NCBI GenBank assembly: GCA_027625915.1 | Contig: JANTQA010000047.1 | Coordinates: 8,742,001-8,806,000, forward strand | Direction: 5' to 3' | DNA: 64,000 nt | From: Anaeramoeba flamelloides | Taxonomy: Eukaryota; Metamonada; Anaeramoebidae | Shown: piece after piece, positions 1-11,690 of the stretch | Position numbering within the stretch: position 1 is the first letter of the stretch | Layout of the letters: every line of letters begins with the position of its first letter | Translations under genes and position numbers: made by a program | Notes under the pieces: model-generated | Told to the model about the DNA's origin: nothing | What the model saw: the letters and a program-made list of their open reading frames with translations, nothing else | The model's database searches: none

Positions 1-10
1 ACAAAAAAAT

Positions 11-578
11 ATGGTTAGTGTCAATAAATTAAATAATTCTCATAAAAAAATCAATCATATTCCTTGCGACCCAAATCAATTTAAGCTTGAACCAATAAAG
101 AATGACGAAAAAAAAAACAATTCAAATCAATTTAAAAACTTTAAAATCGAAAAAATTAATACAAAATTACATGTGCCCAAGATCCAAGCAAATATATTGT
201 CTGGAAAGGAATTGAAAGAGCAAAATGTAAAAAGGGGAAAAAATCCAAATTTATCAAAAATCAAAAATCATATCTCCTTTCAAATACCAAAATCGCCAAA
301 GCCTTTACAACCGGTAAAATCATTAAAGCCGCTGCAGCCATTGCGATCCTTGCAGCCATTGCAACAAAATCATAATTTCAAAAATGAAGAAAATCTTTTA
401 AACAGATCACAAAAAATACAATCGCCAAAATTAGTAAGAAATGATGTACTCCAAGCTGCATTAACAATGATAAAACTTAGCCCGCAACTTGTGGGTGAAA
501 GCGGTAGATTAACGCCTGTGAATAATCTAACAAAATCACCCTTATTAACCGGGGGTTTAAATAATATAAATATTAATA

Positions 579-614
<36 letters not shown>

Positions 615-1069
615 CGAACAATAGCAAAAATAATAATAATGAGATCAATCAAATACAAAATAATAATAATAGCAATAACAACAAGATCTCAATGGTTGGA
701 TTAAGCCCAATGTTTGGTTTTTCTGGAAGAAATAATTTGGGTGGCATTGGCTCAATAACTCCTTTACAGGAAAAGGGGGCTTCTCCAATGTTCCAGCCGG
801 CACTCAACTTTGGCATTTCGCCTTCTCCATTAACTTTACCTTCTCCAATTTCTTCATTCAATTTGTCTCCTCAAATTTTGCCTTATTTTTCACTGGACAC
901 AAATTCTAATAATATCCCCCCAACTACTATTTCTTCAAAAAACAATACTCAAAATATTAATATTGTAAATGAAAAAAAAAATGTAAAAATTAAGCCTCCA
1001 AATTGGCATCAACCTGGTAGGTTATATCGTGAAACCTATTCTACAAGTTTTAATTTGAAAAAGAATTAA
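11..1069 (+). CDS. hypothetical Asn/Pro-rich low-complexity protein
   Basis: A 352-residue open frame that I do not recognise. The first 90 residues are Lys/Asn-rich. Residues about 93-120 hold a Pro-Leu-Gln repeat built on KPLQP/RSLQPLQ. An Asn tract (residues about 185-220, AAT repeats in the DNA) follows. The C-terminal third has many Ser-Pro and Thr-Pro pairs (LSP, GRLTPV, PSPLTLPSP), possible proline-directed phosphorylation sites, and the protein ends in a basic tail. No folded domain, signal peptide or membrane segment is visible. The frame is open to the left edge, so this may be the last exon of a longer gene rather than a complete one. Its G+C is clearly higher than the downstream flank, which supports real coding. 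Function unknown. Confidence 0.6.
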
Positions 1070-2384
1070 TTTTTTTTTTAAAATTGTTATGATAAAAATT
1101 TTTTATTTCAATAAATTGATTTTTTATTATTTTGATTTTTATTTTTATTTTTATTTTTGTTCATTGAGTTTTGTCATTGAATTTTGAGAGATCTGTTTGT
1201 TTTTGTTGAAAGAGGGAATTATTATTTTATTTTTTTAAATTTTTATTTGAGTTTGAATAAAGTGTTAAAATATATTATGAACAGAAAATCTGTATCTATC
1301 TATGTGAAAAAAAAAAACTTTTCTTTACCAATAGCAATTATGATAAGAGTTCAGATTTTGATTCTTTTTCAATAAAATAAAAATAATTCTTTTTTTGATA
1401 ACATTTTATCTAATGATTCTTTTTTTATTTTAATGATTAATCTCAACTTAATTTTTTTTTGTATTGTGGTTTTAATACAAATTGATTATTCTCAAAATGT
1501 AATAATTAATACTTTTTTTTTTTTTTTTCAATTATTAGAAAGGGATGAAGGTTACGATTTATAAATAAATATTTGAGGTTTTTCTTCTCCGAATTTTATC
1601 GTTTAATCGGCTTTTTGATAATTCTATTTGGTTTATGTTTATTGTTATTTCAATTTTAATTTTTAACTATGAGTATGGAATCAAAAATTCTTTTTATTTT
1701 TCAGAAAGTTTTGGTAACAAAGGTTAAATTCATTGTTTTATTTGTAGGAAATTAGAATAAAATAATAATTGATAAAATAATTCTGAAATAGACTCTAACA
1801 GATAGAAAATGTGAATAAAGAATATTGATCAAGTATTTTGAACTTTTTGATTTTAAATTTTAATATTATTTATTTCGAAAAATTTGTAAAAATGGAATAT
1901 TTTTGGAAACTCTGAATATGATTTTTAATGTTCTTGTGTAGATTTGTTTAATCAAATTAATTGTAATTAAAAAGAATGGGGAGGGGGGGTTAAATTTTTT
2001 AATTGATTAAAAATCAAAGTTGTTGGGTCATTAAGCTATGTAAATAATCATCGGTTTATGTAATTGAATAATACAGTTAAATAATAATCTGAATATATGT
2101 CCTTAATAAAATTAAGCACTATATTTTTCTGATTAATATTTTTCGAAATTAAGTTCATAAATTAATTCCATTAAACACTGTGATAATTTTTTTTAGAATA
2201 AAAAGACTCTCAACTTTTGAATATCGAAAATATTTTTTGAAATTACGGTGCATTTTTTTATTTTTTTTTGAAAAATTGGGGTTGAGAAAAGTTTGAAATC
2301 AAAGAATAAGTTAATTTATTAAATTAGAATGGTTTTCCAGACAGTTAATCTTTTTAGTTGAACTTTTTTTTAATTTTACCATTT

Positions 2385-2585
2385 TTACCTAAAAAAAAAT
2401 TTGAAGACCAAATTAGTGCCTTTTGTGAAAAGAAAATTCCCCATAATTTAGAATTTGTTTTAGTAAATGAGTTAAAACAAGATAGTGTATCGAAAAATAT
2501 ACATAATTTCAAGTTTGAATTCAATGATTTTGGCAAAACATGTTTTCAAGAAAAAGTTAAATTGAAACTTTATTTATTTTTATTT
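2385..2585 (+). pseudogene. possible exon or gene fragment, unrecognised
   Basis: A short open stretch reads KFEDQISAFCEKK and continues for about 60 residues with mixed charged and hydrophobic composition, less monotonous than neighbouring chance frames. It has no start, splice context or domain I can recognise, and what follows is Phe/Leu-rich noise. It may be a remnant of a host gene or of a transposon ORF, or chance. Weak call. Confidence 0.15.
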
Positions 2586-2719
2586 TATCATTTAGTTTTT
2601 TTAATTGTATTAATGGAAAGTATTTGATCAGCTTTTCATTTTTTGTGTTTTTTGGGACGTAGGGACATATTTCGAAAAAAAAAAATTCAAAAATTATAAT
2701 GATGAAAATAATTAATATA

Positions 2720-3241
2720 TACCCCATTCCAAAAATTTGGACACCCCCAAAATCAAAAATTGACAACAAAAAAAAAAATTCAATTCATTATATAAATCCA
2801 AACATAATATAAAACCTCATTTAAGTTACTAAGTATTAATATTTTTATAATTAATCATTTTCATCCAAAAAAAAGAAAAAAATAAAAACTGGAGTGTCCA
2901 AAATAATGAAACAAACAAAACAAAAAATGTATTGGAAAATTTATTGAAATTTCACTAACAATTGTTGATCTATCAAATAGTAAGATTCCGTCGACTAATC
3001 ATATATTAATATTCTATTTAACAAACTCAACACTAACCTTCTTTCAACCATCAAAATAAAAAAAAATCCAGATCCAAGGAAATAGATTATTGACTGGAAT
3101 AAAGGAAATGAAAACAATACAAAAAAGACAAAAAATGAAATAGATTGTAAAATCAAAATTATTACCCAAATTGAATGTTAAGAGTAGTGTTGCTTTTCTT
3201 TCAGCTTTTTAAATTGTGTCCAAATTTTAGGAATTTAGTTT
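2720..3241 (+). mobile_element. Tc1/mariner-like non-autonomous repeat (GGACAC family), copy 1
   Basis: The left end reads CCCCATTCCAAAAATTTGG followed by ACAC. The right end carries the inverse, GTGTCCAAATTTTAGGAAT. Terminal inverted repeats of about 20 bp next to TA fit a Tc1/mariner-type MITE. The interior is A-rich and non-coding. Related copies lie at about 26548-27950, 48165-48705, 56046-56573 (inverted) and 61020-61580. Confidence 0.55.
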
Positions 3242-3859
3242 ATTTTTGATTTTTTAATAAATTTTCTAAATATTTTGTTGACAGTGGGGATAAAAAAGAT
3301 GAGTTTGAACGCCATAATTTAAATAAAAATAAATAAAAATAAATAAATAAAATAAAAATAAATAAAAGTAAATAAAATATATATGTGTGTGTGTGTGTGT
3401 TTCAAAATTACTTAAATTTTGGGAAGATCTTGGTTGATTTTATAATATTATTGAAAACATGCAAAGGGTATATATGTTATTCATGAATACCCCAACTTTA
3501 ATTTTTTTTGAATTATAAACTTGAAGTAAAATTTCATAGTTAATGATTTTCTATTTGCAAGGTATTGTAAACCTGGTAAACCTGGGTTATAAACTAAAAG
3601 GTATGTAACTTTTTCTAATAATATCTATAATTAAATTGGTTAATGAAACTGGTACGAAACAATTAATTATTTTTGACATTGGTTTTTAAAAATTTCTACT
3701 ATTAAAAAGATATTCTAAAAATATATTATCAAATTAAAATATTTTCTCGAAAAAACAATTAAATTCCCGTATAATTTTTGAAAGTTAAAAAAAACAATAA
3801 ATTTGCGAAAATTTTGGGTACTCTTGTGAAAATGACTTTCCTGGCTTTTTGTGTCAGTA

Positions 3860-4270
3860 TATTAAAATAAAAAGTGAGTTTCTCTATTATAGAGTGTCAA
3901 TAAATAATCGGCCAATGAAACTTATAATAAACAATAACTAAATAGAATATTATTTTCTTAAGGTTCTATTATTAAAAAGGAAATACAAAAAATAAAGAAT
4001 CAAATAAGAAATTTTATCTCAAAAATTAAGTTAATTTTAGTGAAATATTTTTCATAAAAAAAACAAAAAAATTTTAATCAAAGACAATTATAGAAATTAA
4101 GAAAACGTAAGACAGATTTCAATTTATAATTCTAAATTTACTTAATTTATCAAGAAATTTATCTTCGAAATTGCTTTGAATGTGGGATTAGTATTTGGTA
4201 GTGAATTTGATGTTATATTTGAATAAGAATTAAAAAAAAATTAGTGATTTTATATTGAAATGTGGGGTTT
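3860..4270 (+). repeat. dispersed 0.4-0.5-kb repeat, copy 1
   Basis: Shares the strings TTCTATTATTAAAAA, ATTTTATCTCAAAAA and a GGTAGTGAATTTGATGTTA-like block, in the same order, with segments at about 21660-22160, 23700-24055 and 60134-60602. It is non-coding and diverged. Exact ends are not resolved in this copy. Confidence 0.45.
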
Positions 4271-5400
4271 TTTACTCTGGATGCTGTTAATTGTATAAAA
4301 TTCAATTCGTAATTATAAATATTTTCAAACAGATCAATGGATTTACTATATAATTTATATAAATATATGATAGTTTAGAATGCTCAAATGGCGCTGTGCA
4401 TGGACAAGTGGGAAAAGGAAATCTTGTTTTTAAAGTATAAATGGGTTATTTTAGTAGTAGTGGGTATATTATGATATAAATTATTTGAATGAAGTGTTTG
4501 ACCAAAATAATTTCTTACAGTTATCAAAATAATCCATAACCAAAGTCTATAATTTGTGTTTCGAAATAAAAACCGTAACATTTTTTTTCTCACTCCATTG
4601 GAAAATATAATTTAAAACCCAATAGTATATCTAATGCCAAAACATTTTTGAAGGTAAATTCGTGAGTTTTTTAAGTAAATTTTAAATTATGAATAAGATT
4701 TTTTGTGATTTTTCATAATTTTCAGAATTACTATAAAATTTTTTTTTTTTTTTTACGAAGCTAAAAAATTTTCACCAAAATTAAACCATTTTTTGATATA
4801 AAGTTCTCCATTTGATTCTTAATTTTTTGAATTTCTTTTTTTTATTATGGAACTTTAAGTTATTAAAATAATATTTGATTATTTTTTATTGTCATTTTCT
4901 TTGATAATTAGATGAATAAGTCTCCTATAACAAAAAAGAAACACTTTTTATTTTGAAACCCGGATTAATTTTTTATCTACAAATTACTTGAACAATCGTA
5001 TTTTTTTAATCAACGGGGTACGTTTTAAGAAATATTTTTCAAATATGTTAATTTGCTATAAAAATCATTGGCTAGGTTTCTTTTTTCAGTTTCGTTCAAA
5101 AAATAAACAAAAAAAAAAAAAGGAATAACAAATTTTCATTTCAAGATCAATAAAATAAAGAGAATTACAGTTGAAAAAAGTTTTGAATATTGGTCTTTTA
5201 ATAGATAAGGTTTAAGAAAACCATTTCTTATGTTATTTGTTACTTTTCATTATTAAAATAAATATTTGTATTTGTTTATTTCAAAAATGAAGTGGGTATC
5301 ATATAGGGGTTGGAGAAGGTACTTTGGTAAGTTTGAAATTATTTATACATAAATTGATCTTCTTTTTTTCAATGAATAACCACCAGAAGTGACTAGTAAA

Positions 5401-6830
5401 ATAAAAAAAAACCTTCAAGTAATTGAATGGAAAATCCAAAAAAAAATTACCTTATCTTGAAATTAAAAAATAAAGTAAAAATCTGATAACTATAATGTTG
5501 AACTTACTTTTAATACAATTTTCAGAAATGAATTATTGTTTTTAAAAAGTCTGATCCTTTTTAATCCATTTTTTGAAAAGTTCAAAATCCAACATATTTC
5601 TGAATTATTTAAAAAAAAAATTATTTTCTTTTTTATTGTAATTTAAGGGGGGGTTTAGAATTCCTCTTGTTTGCCCGAATTCCTAAACTTGAATTTAGAA
5701 ATCGTATAATAGATTCAAACATAGTCTTATTATCTACTAAAGCTAATAAAGATATTGAATCTTGTTTATTAATAAGATTATAAATATTATTATTATTTAA
5801 AATATGTGAAAAATTATTTTTTTCGTTATTTTTCAAGATTAAATATGATTGGGGGTATTATGATTATTGATTCTGTGAATTGTATCCCCATTATATCCGG
5901 ATCTGGAACTAATATTTCTCTTGTAAAATCTTTAAAAATATTTTTTACAATTATTAGTAAACCACCTTTTCTTTATTTATTTTACACAATTGAATATTTA
6001 TTTTACACAATTGACAAAAAATTATTTTCTTTGAAAGAAGATTGGAATCTTATTGCCTCACTGAAGGAAGTGTTCAAAAATGTTCTTTAAAAATAAAACC
6101 ACTAAGTTCTAAAATAACTAATAGTTTAAAAAATCTACTTAATTTCAAAAAAAAATACAATAATTAGTTTGAACCTGAAATAAATATAATTTTTTGATTC
6201 ATAGAAAAGACCAAATCAATTTTTGCCGGGATTGAATAAAAAAATCGAAGAAAATAAACAAAATTATTGAATTAAAAATTCTCCCGAAATACTTTTTTAA
6301 AACCTTGAAAATTCAACTTATAATCTATAGAAATACTTTTTAATTTGATTATACATAATCAATAATTAATAATCAAAATCTTAATTATTTCAGTAGGTAA
6401 TTAACAACCCAAAGATTAAATTTACCAAATAGACTATACATTTATTTTTTCCAAATTTTTTAAAGATTTTTCAACAAATAAAAAAATTCAAATACATATT
6501 TCTAATAATAAAAAAAAAAAAAATAGATATTATCAAATAACTGATTTTAATACAAAAAGTTCCTTGTTTATACTCTTGATATTTGAAAAGGTATATTGAC
6601 AAGTCTTTTAAATTTCAAGATATTTCATAAATATTTGTGAATAAAAATTATGATCAATTTTTTTAGATCTTCAAGGATTCATTATTTGATTTATTTTTAG
6701 ATTCTTTTGAAAATAAGATTAAAGTTTCAAGGTTACTTATTCATAAAGACTCTCTAAAATTACTAAAAGTGATATTTTTTCAAAATTAATTTTTTTTGCA
6801 ATTTTTTTTTTCTAATTCACTACAAGGAAA
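5401..6830 (+). repeat. 1.1-kb dispersed repeat copy (split by an insertion)
   Basis: Once the insertion at 5632-6015 is removed, this aligns through its length with about 30520-31520. Shared blocks include AAGTAAAAATCTGAT, TTTTCAGAAATGAATTATT, AAAAATCTACTTAATTTC and a long AATAACTGATTTTAATA block. Neither copy codes for anything visible, and the origin is unknown. Confidence 0.65.
5632..6015 (-). mobile_element. retro-type insertion with 17-bp target duplication
   Basis: A 384-bp insert flanked by the exact direct repeat AAAAAATTATTTTCTTT (5615-5631 and 6016-6032). The related repeat copy at 30.7 kb has only one version of this site, so it shows the empty state. Read on the minus strand, the insert has short protein-like stretches (ILVPDPDIMGIQFTE; SISLLALVDNKTMFES) and ends with CAATAAAA just before the target repeat. 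That is what a reverse-transcribed, 5'-truncated host mRNA or LINE end would look like. A diverged relative of its 3' part lies at 41.4-41.7 kb. The source gene is not recognised. Confidence 0.55.
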
Positions 6831-9764
6831 AAATAAACACTGAAAATTAAAGTTAGCCAAAACTATAACTTGGATTTCATTTATACTTCGTTTATAAATT
6901 ATTTTTTCAAAGTTATCATAATTTTATGTAATAAAAAAAGATAGCTATTAAACTCATGAAAATCCGAATACACCCCTTTTCAAAAATACCGACTTTTGAA
7001 TAAAAAAACCTGTTTTTGGGGTAGTTTTTTAATTGACAAAAGTTGAAATGAATTAATTTTTAATTGAAAATTAAGATTGAAAATGGAATAAATGTTAAAG
7101 TAATTTGCAGAAAAAAATTGGGAATGTATATAAAAATTCAAACATGGAAAAAAATAAAATGATAAAAAATATTCCAAAAACAGATAAAAAATCAAATTTT
7201 CAATTTAATTTAGCAATATCTTTTGATTGAAATATTTTATGTTATTTTAAAAATGAAAAATATGTTTCTTTTGAGACTATTTTAAAAAATATTTGTAAAT
7301 AATCTCTCTACTAAGTCAATTAAAAAATTCAAAAATTTTACAATTAAAAATGAAAAAAATATTACTGAAAAATTTCATTTTTTTTTCAATTCCTATTAAT
7401 ATCTATTAAATTTGTCAACCTTTTTGAAAATTTTTATGTATAATAATTTTTATTATATGAATGTATTTCTAAAATACAAAATTGTGAAATTTTTTTTTTG
7501 AAACAATTTTCCTTGTCTTGATGTGAAGCATGATCGATCTCCAAAAAACAAAAATCGAAAACAACTACATTTTTAAACAAAACACCCAGGATGGACATTC
7601 AATTTATAATTGAATGGTTCTGAGTCATAATTTTGAAAATAACTGTGTTAGTTTCAAAGTGTCATTTTTTGGCACTTTTTGAGATCTACAAAGATTTTTT
7701 TTTCATTTTTTTTTTATTTTAAAATGAATTATTTTTTTTCTCAAGAAGGTTATAAAATACTTACTCCGCCAAAACTAGAGGGTTACAAAATAACCACATA
7801 TTATATTAAATCGAATTAAATTGATCATTGGGTTTTAGAAAACAATTTGTTATAAATTGAAGAAATTAAACCCTTTCGAAATTTTAAAAAAGAAAACGAG
7901 TAATTTGTTTTTTTGTATTTTTTGATTTTCTTAAATTATTTAATTCTTTTAAACTAAATTTTCTTTTTAAGATTTTTTTTTGAATGAGAATTCTTGAAAA
8001 CTATTTTTTTTTTAAGAGAATTTTTTGTGAATGAGATCCTCTATTGAATGATTTTTTTTAGATTGAATTTTTTGTCAAATGAGATCCTCGAGAATTATTA
8101 AATTTTATTATTTGAATTTGGTAAATAAAAAGAAGGGTAATTTCACAATAAACAGTTAATTTCAAGCCACTCCTTGAATCTGGAGCAAATTCAATGTAAA
8201 TCACTGCAACCTTAAATCAAACTTTATTTCACTGGTATTTCAATTCTAAATGCACAAGAATTTTTACCTTTCTTTTATATATTTTTCTATAATAAATTGA
8301 ATTCTTAAAGAAAAACAGAGTTGTAGTCTGTGGTTTTATATTGATTTGAAAAAGGAAATTGTAAAAAGAAGTAAAAGTTTTGCCTATTTATTATTTAAAT
8401 ACTAGTTCCTAAATTTTTTTTTATTCTTTTGATAATGTCTTTTGAAATATTATTTTTGATCAAATTGTTCATTTATGGTTATCAAGCAGGCTGGAGTTTA
8501 TTCAGCCCCTCTCAATTAAATTTTGATTTTTTACAGTTTTTGTCCACCTATAAGATCTCTGGTTTATTCTAATTTTTGAAAAAAGATATTATTCTTTATT
8601 TTCATTACTCTTTCCAATTTAAAGTTCACTAAAGACAAATAAAACCAATATATTATCTTTCAGAATAAATATGAAAAAATTATATAACCAACTTACTTTT
8701 TTTTTTTCAGTAGTTATTGAAATATAAAAGTTAAAATTTTCAATAAAGTATTTTTTTTCTTTTCTGTAATATTCTTTTAATTTATAATAATTAGTTTCTC
8801 CAATACCTGTGTATAGAAAGGGAAAGCAAATAAACGAAAAGTGCCCGTCATCCTCTCTTTCTGAAAAACTCTCTTTGTAAAAGTAAAAAATAAAATGAAA
8901 TTGAAATTTTTTCACTTATCTTTGATTTTTCTTTCTCAAAAGTTTCAGATACTAATAAATTCAAATATATTTAATAAAATTTTTAGTTCAATTTCCCATT
9001 TTGTAATCTTGTAATCTCATCGAACAACTTTTAGAACAACTCAAGAGAAAGATATTTTTGAAGTACAACCAATTTAACAAAGTTTCTTCACATTTAAAAG
9101 TATACAATGATTTATTCAAAGCTTGTGTAAAAAAATTCATAAAAGGGAAAATGAAGTGAAAATTTTCAGATATTAATTTGAATTTATCAGTAGTTTGTAA
9201 GAATGGGTTTTGTATTTCTTTGTTTGGTATCTTTTTTTTGATTCAATGGTGTTGAGTGAACTAACAGCTCTCAATTAAACGAATTTTGAATTAAATAAAA
9301 AGATAATGAAGTAAAATTTAATTCCTTTTGCCTTTCAAAAATCTAAAAAAATGTGTTTTTCAATTCAAAGTTGAAAAAAATACTTTTAAATATTTAATTC
9401 TTAAAACAACTTATGAACAATAGTACTCATACAAATTCAAGTCCGATCTAAGGATTGAAATGTTTTAATTTATAGGATTTTATTGGAGGATGACTAAAGA
9501 ATAATTATGAATGTCAAAAGCACAATTGATCGGAAATTGAAATCACTGCGATGAGTAAGTGGAGACACAATTTATTATTCGATTAATAAGCTTATTTGGA
9601 AAAAAATTTTAACAAGTATTTAAATATTTGTCTGTAATTTGAACCAATAAACTTTCCCAAATTGTTTCTTTTTATTATATTTTTCAGATCTTTCTCAACT
9701 TATTTTAAAATTAAATTGTAAAGCAAAACAAGAAGAGAATTCTTCTCAAATCCTGTACTGCCCT

Positions 9765-9995
9765 TACTGTTAATTGTAAAATAAAAAGATCAAAATTTTC
9801 ATTCAGCTTTCCAAAAACAACATATTTCAAAAATTAAAGAAAATTATCAAAACTTCCTATTCTAGAAGGTAAATTAATGATTTAACTTGGTTTTAAGAAT
9901 GAAAAAATTTGAAATGGTTTGATGATTTATAAATTATAATTTTGGAAAGCTGAATGAAAATTTTGTTCCATTTATTTTGTAACAAATAGTAAATT
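9765..9995. mobile_element. palindrome-ended MITE (CAAAATTTTCATTCAG family), copy 1
   Basis: A perfect 25-bp inverted repeat starting CAAAATTTTCATTCAG sits at 9791-9815 and 9941-9965. Weaker inverted similarity continues outwards (ACTGTTAATTGTAAAATAAA on the left; the inverse of ACTATTTGTTACAAAATAAA on the right), giving an element of about 230 bp. It lies about 140 bp upstream of the first OsmC start codon. Related elements occur at 16420-16655, inside the second OsmC gene, and at 52236-52990. Confidence 0.65.
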
Positions 9996-10131
9996 GTTGT
10001 TTGGTAACATCAAATATACAGTTGTCTTGAAATTCTTTTTAAGTAAATTACAATCATTTTTTTATTTTTACCTATTTTACAAACAAACAATTTTTATTTT
10101 TCTTTTTCTTTTTTAAAGCCTTACCCCAAGT

Positions 10132-10750
10132 ATGTTATCTCATTTACCAAAAAACTTTAACAAATCTGCTACACCACAATTGCTTCGACATTTAACAACA
10201 CTTTTACCTTCACCAAATTCTATATTAGTAACAACTAAAAATAAATTTGTTACGACTGTTGATATTGATGAAGGGAAATTTTCCTTTTCTGTTGGTTTAC
10301 CAGCAAAGCCTTATCAGGGACTTGATAATGGCCCAAAGCCTATTGACATTCTTCTTGTATGTATTTCTTAATCTTTTTCATTCTTCTTTTTTTTTATATA
10401 AGATGTGTCAGAATGAATATTAAAAAATTTTTTCTCTTTTCTTTTTTAAATCAAAAAATATAACACAACGATTTATTATTGATCTAAAATAGAGTTCTTA
10501 TGCAAGTTGCACGTCAATGATGGGTAAATTTATTGCAACGAAAAATGGATATCCACTTAAAGAAATCAAATGCAAAATGTCTCACAAAAAAGAAGGAGAA
10601 ACAGATGTCTTCGTAAGAGAAGTCCAATTTGTTGGTGATACCTTAACAGACGAAATGAAAAAAACATTATTGGGTGGAATCAATTCTTGTCCAATTCACC
10701 ATCTTCTTCACAACTCAAAGAAAAAAACAATTACCAAACTTATAGATTAA
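10132..10750 (+). CDS. OsmC/Ohr-family peroxidase-like protein, copy 1 (two exons)
   Basis: Exons 10132-10356 and 10493-10750, joined by a 136-bp GT-AG intron (GTATGT...ATAG), give about 160 residues, normal for OsmC proteins. The junction reads PKPIDILL|SSYASCTSMM, the classic OsmC helix. The family's two redox cysteines are both visible, in SYASC (residue about 80) and in NSCPIHHLL (about 143). The family reduces organic hydroperoxides, with thiols or lipoylated proteins as donors. The first 25 residues (MLSHLPKNFNKS...) are basic, Ser/Thr/Leu-rich and lack acidic residues. OsmC proteins need no such leader, so it could be a mitochondrion-related-organelle presequence (inference). OsmC is mainly bacterial, so ancient transfer is likely. 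A diverged paralogue faces it at 15973-18102. Confidence 0.9.
10357..10492 (+). other. intron of OsmC-like gene 1
   Basis: Donor GTATGT and acceptor AAAATAG. It is phase 0 and falls exactly between the LL and SS codons. The second OsmC gene has its intron at the same place and phase, so the intron predates the duplication. Confidence 0.88.
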
Positions 10751-11250
10751 GCCAATATAAATTAGCTGAAAAAAAAAAGAAAAAAAAAACAAAATATACA
10801 TTTTTTCTTTAGAAATCTTCTGTCATGAGTTTGACAAAAAAACAACTTTTTCGGAAACAAAAACAATACCACCAAAAAAAAAACATAAAAAAGAGTAATT
10901 TTTATTTTTTTTTCTGCTTTTGTTTTAGTCAAAAAAAAATCTTCTTTTGAGTGTTCACTAATAACAAAAGCAAACTTTGAAAAATAAATAATCTTGAGAT
11001 TAAATTTTAAAGTGTTATTTTTGTTTTGTAGATTTATTTTTTTTTTCTTCTTTTCTGAAATTTAAGGACTATCTTTCGAAATCTGAGAATGATGAGCTAT
11101 TGTGCTATTTTTACTTTCGCTTCTCAAAAAAGGATTTTAATTCTTTCAAAATTTGATCAAAAAAAACTTCTAGTTTTCAAAATCAAAACAAATAAATCAA
11201 ATGAAAAAAAAAATTTTTCAAATAGATCTTTGATTGAAAATTTAAAAAAA

Positions 11251-11690
11251 ATGACTTTAAGGTATATCCAAGTACAAGTTCAATTTTTAAAATATTTCAA
11301 ACTTTTAAAAGTAACTCCAAAAATATTTAGAACATCTTGGGAAATTGTTTTGTGTTTATTGATTTGAATGAAAATTTTGAAAATTTTTTATTTTATTTTA
11401 TTTTATTTTGTTTAGAGAAAGGAGTAATTAAAGGAAATTATATCAAATCAAAAAAAGAAAAGAAGAAAAATAATTAAAATATAAATAAAAAATAATAATA
11501 TCATTTGCATGATCAATTTCAAAACTATCCACTAAAGGTTTGGAAAAATAAATGGCTTTAATGGATATCCAAGTACAAGTTCAATTTTTAAAATATTTCA
11601 AATTTTAAAAAGTAACTCCAAAAATATTTGGAACAATCACAGTAACTGTTTGTGACATATGATTTGAAATGGAAATCGTAAACTATTTTA
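11251..11690 (+). repeat. direct duplication of ~130-bp block, 300 bp apart
   Basis: 11251-11385 and 11551-11690 both begin GACTTTAAG/GGCTTTAAT-like. They then share TATCCAAGTACAAGTTC, TTTTTAAAATATTTCAAA and AGTAACTCCAAAAATATTT in order, with a similar tail around GATTTGAA. The block is non-coding, and the open frame at 11089-11367 that overlaps the first copy is not a gene. Confidence 0.6.

Larger units (their letters stand above)
1070..10131. other. 9-kb gene-poor region with dispersed repeats
   Basis: Very A+T-rich with no convincing gene. It holds an A-rich Tc1-like repeat copy (about 2720-3241), a short (TG)n tract near 3384-3400, a copy of another dispersed repeat (about 3860-4270), a 1.4-kb repeat with a nested insertion (5401-6830) and a MITE just before the OsmC gene (about 9765-9995). 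The open frames here are short, Phe/Lys/Asn-rich and without domain signatures. Between 6.9 and 9.7 kb I see nothing beyond A/T runs. Confidence 0.6.

Noticed and set aside
8619-8915. 98-codon minus-strand frame
   Set aside because: Phe/Lys/Tyr-rich composition typical of chance frames in A/T-rich DNA; no domain, splice or neighbour support.
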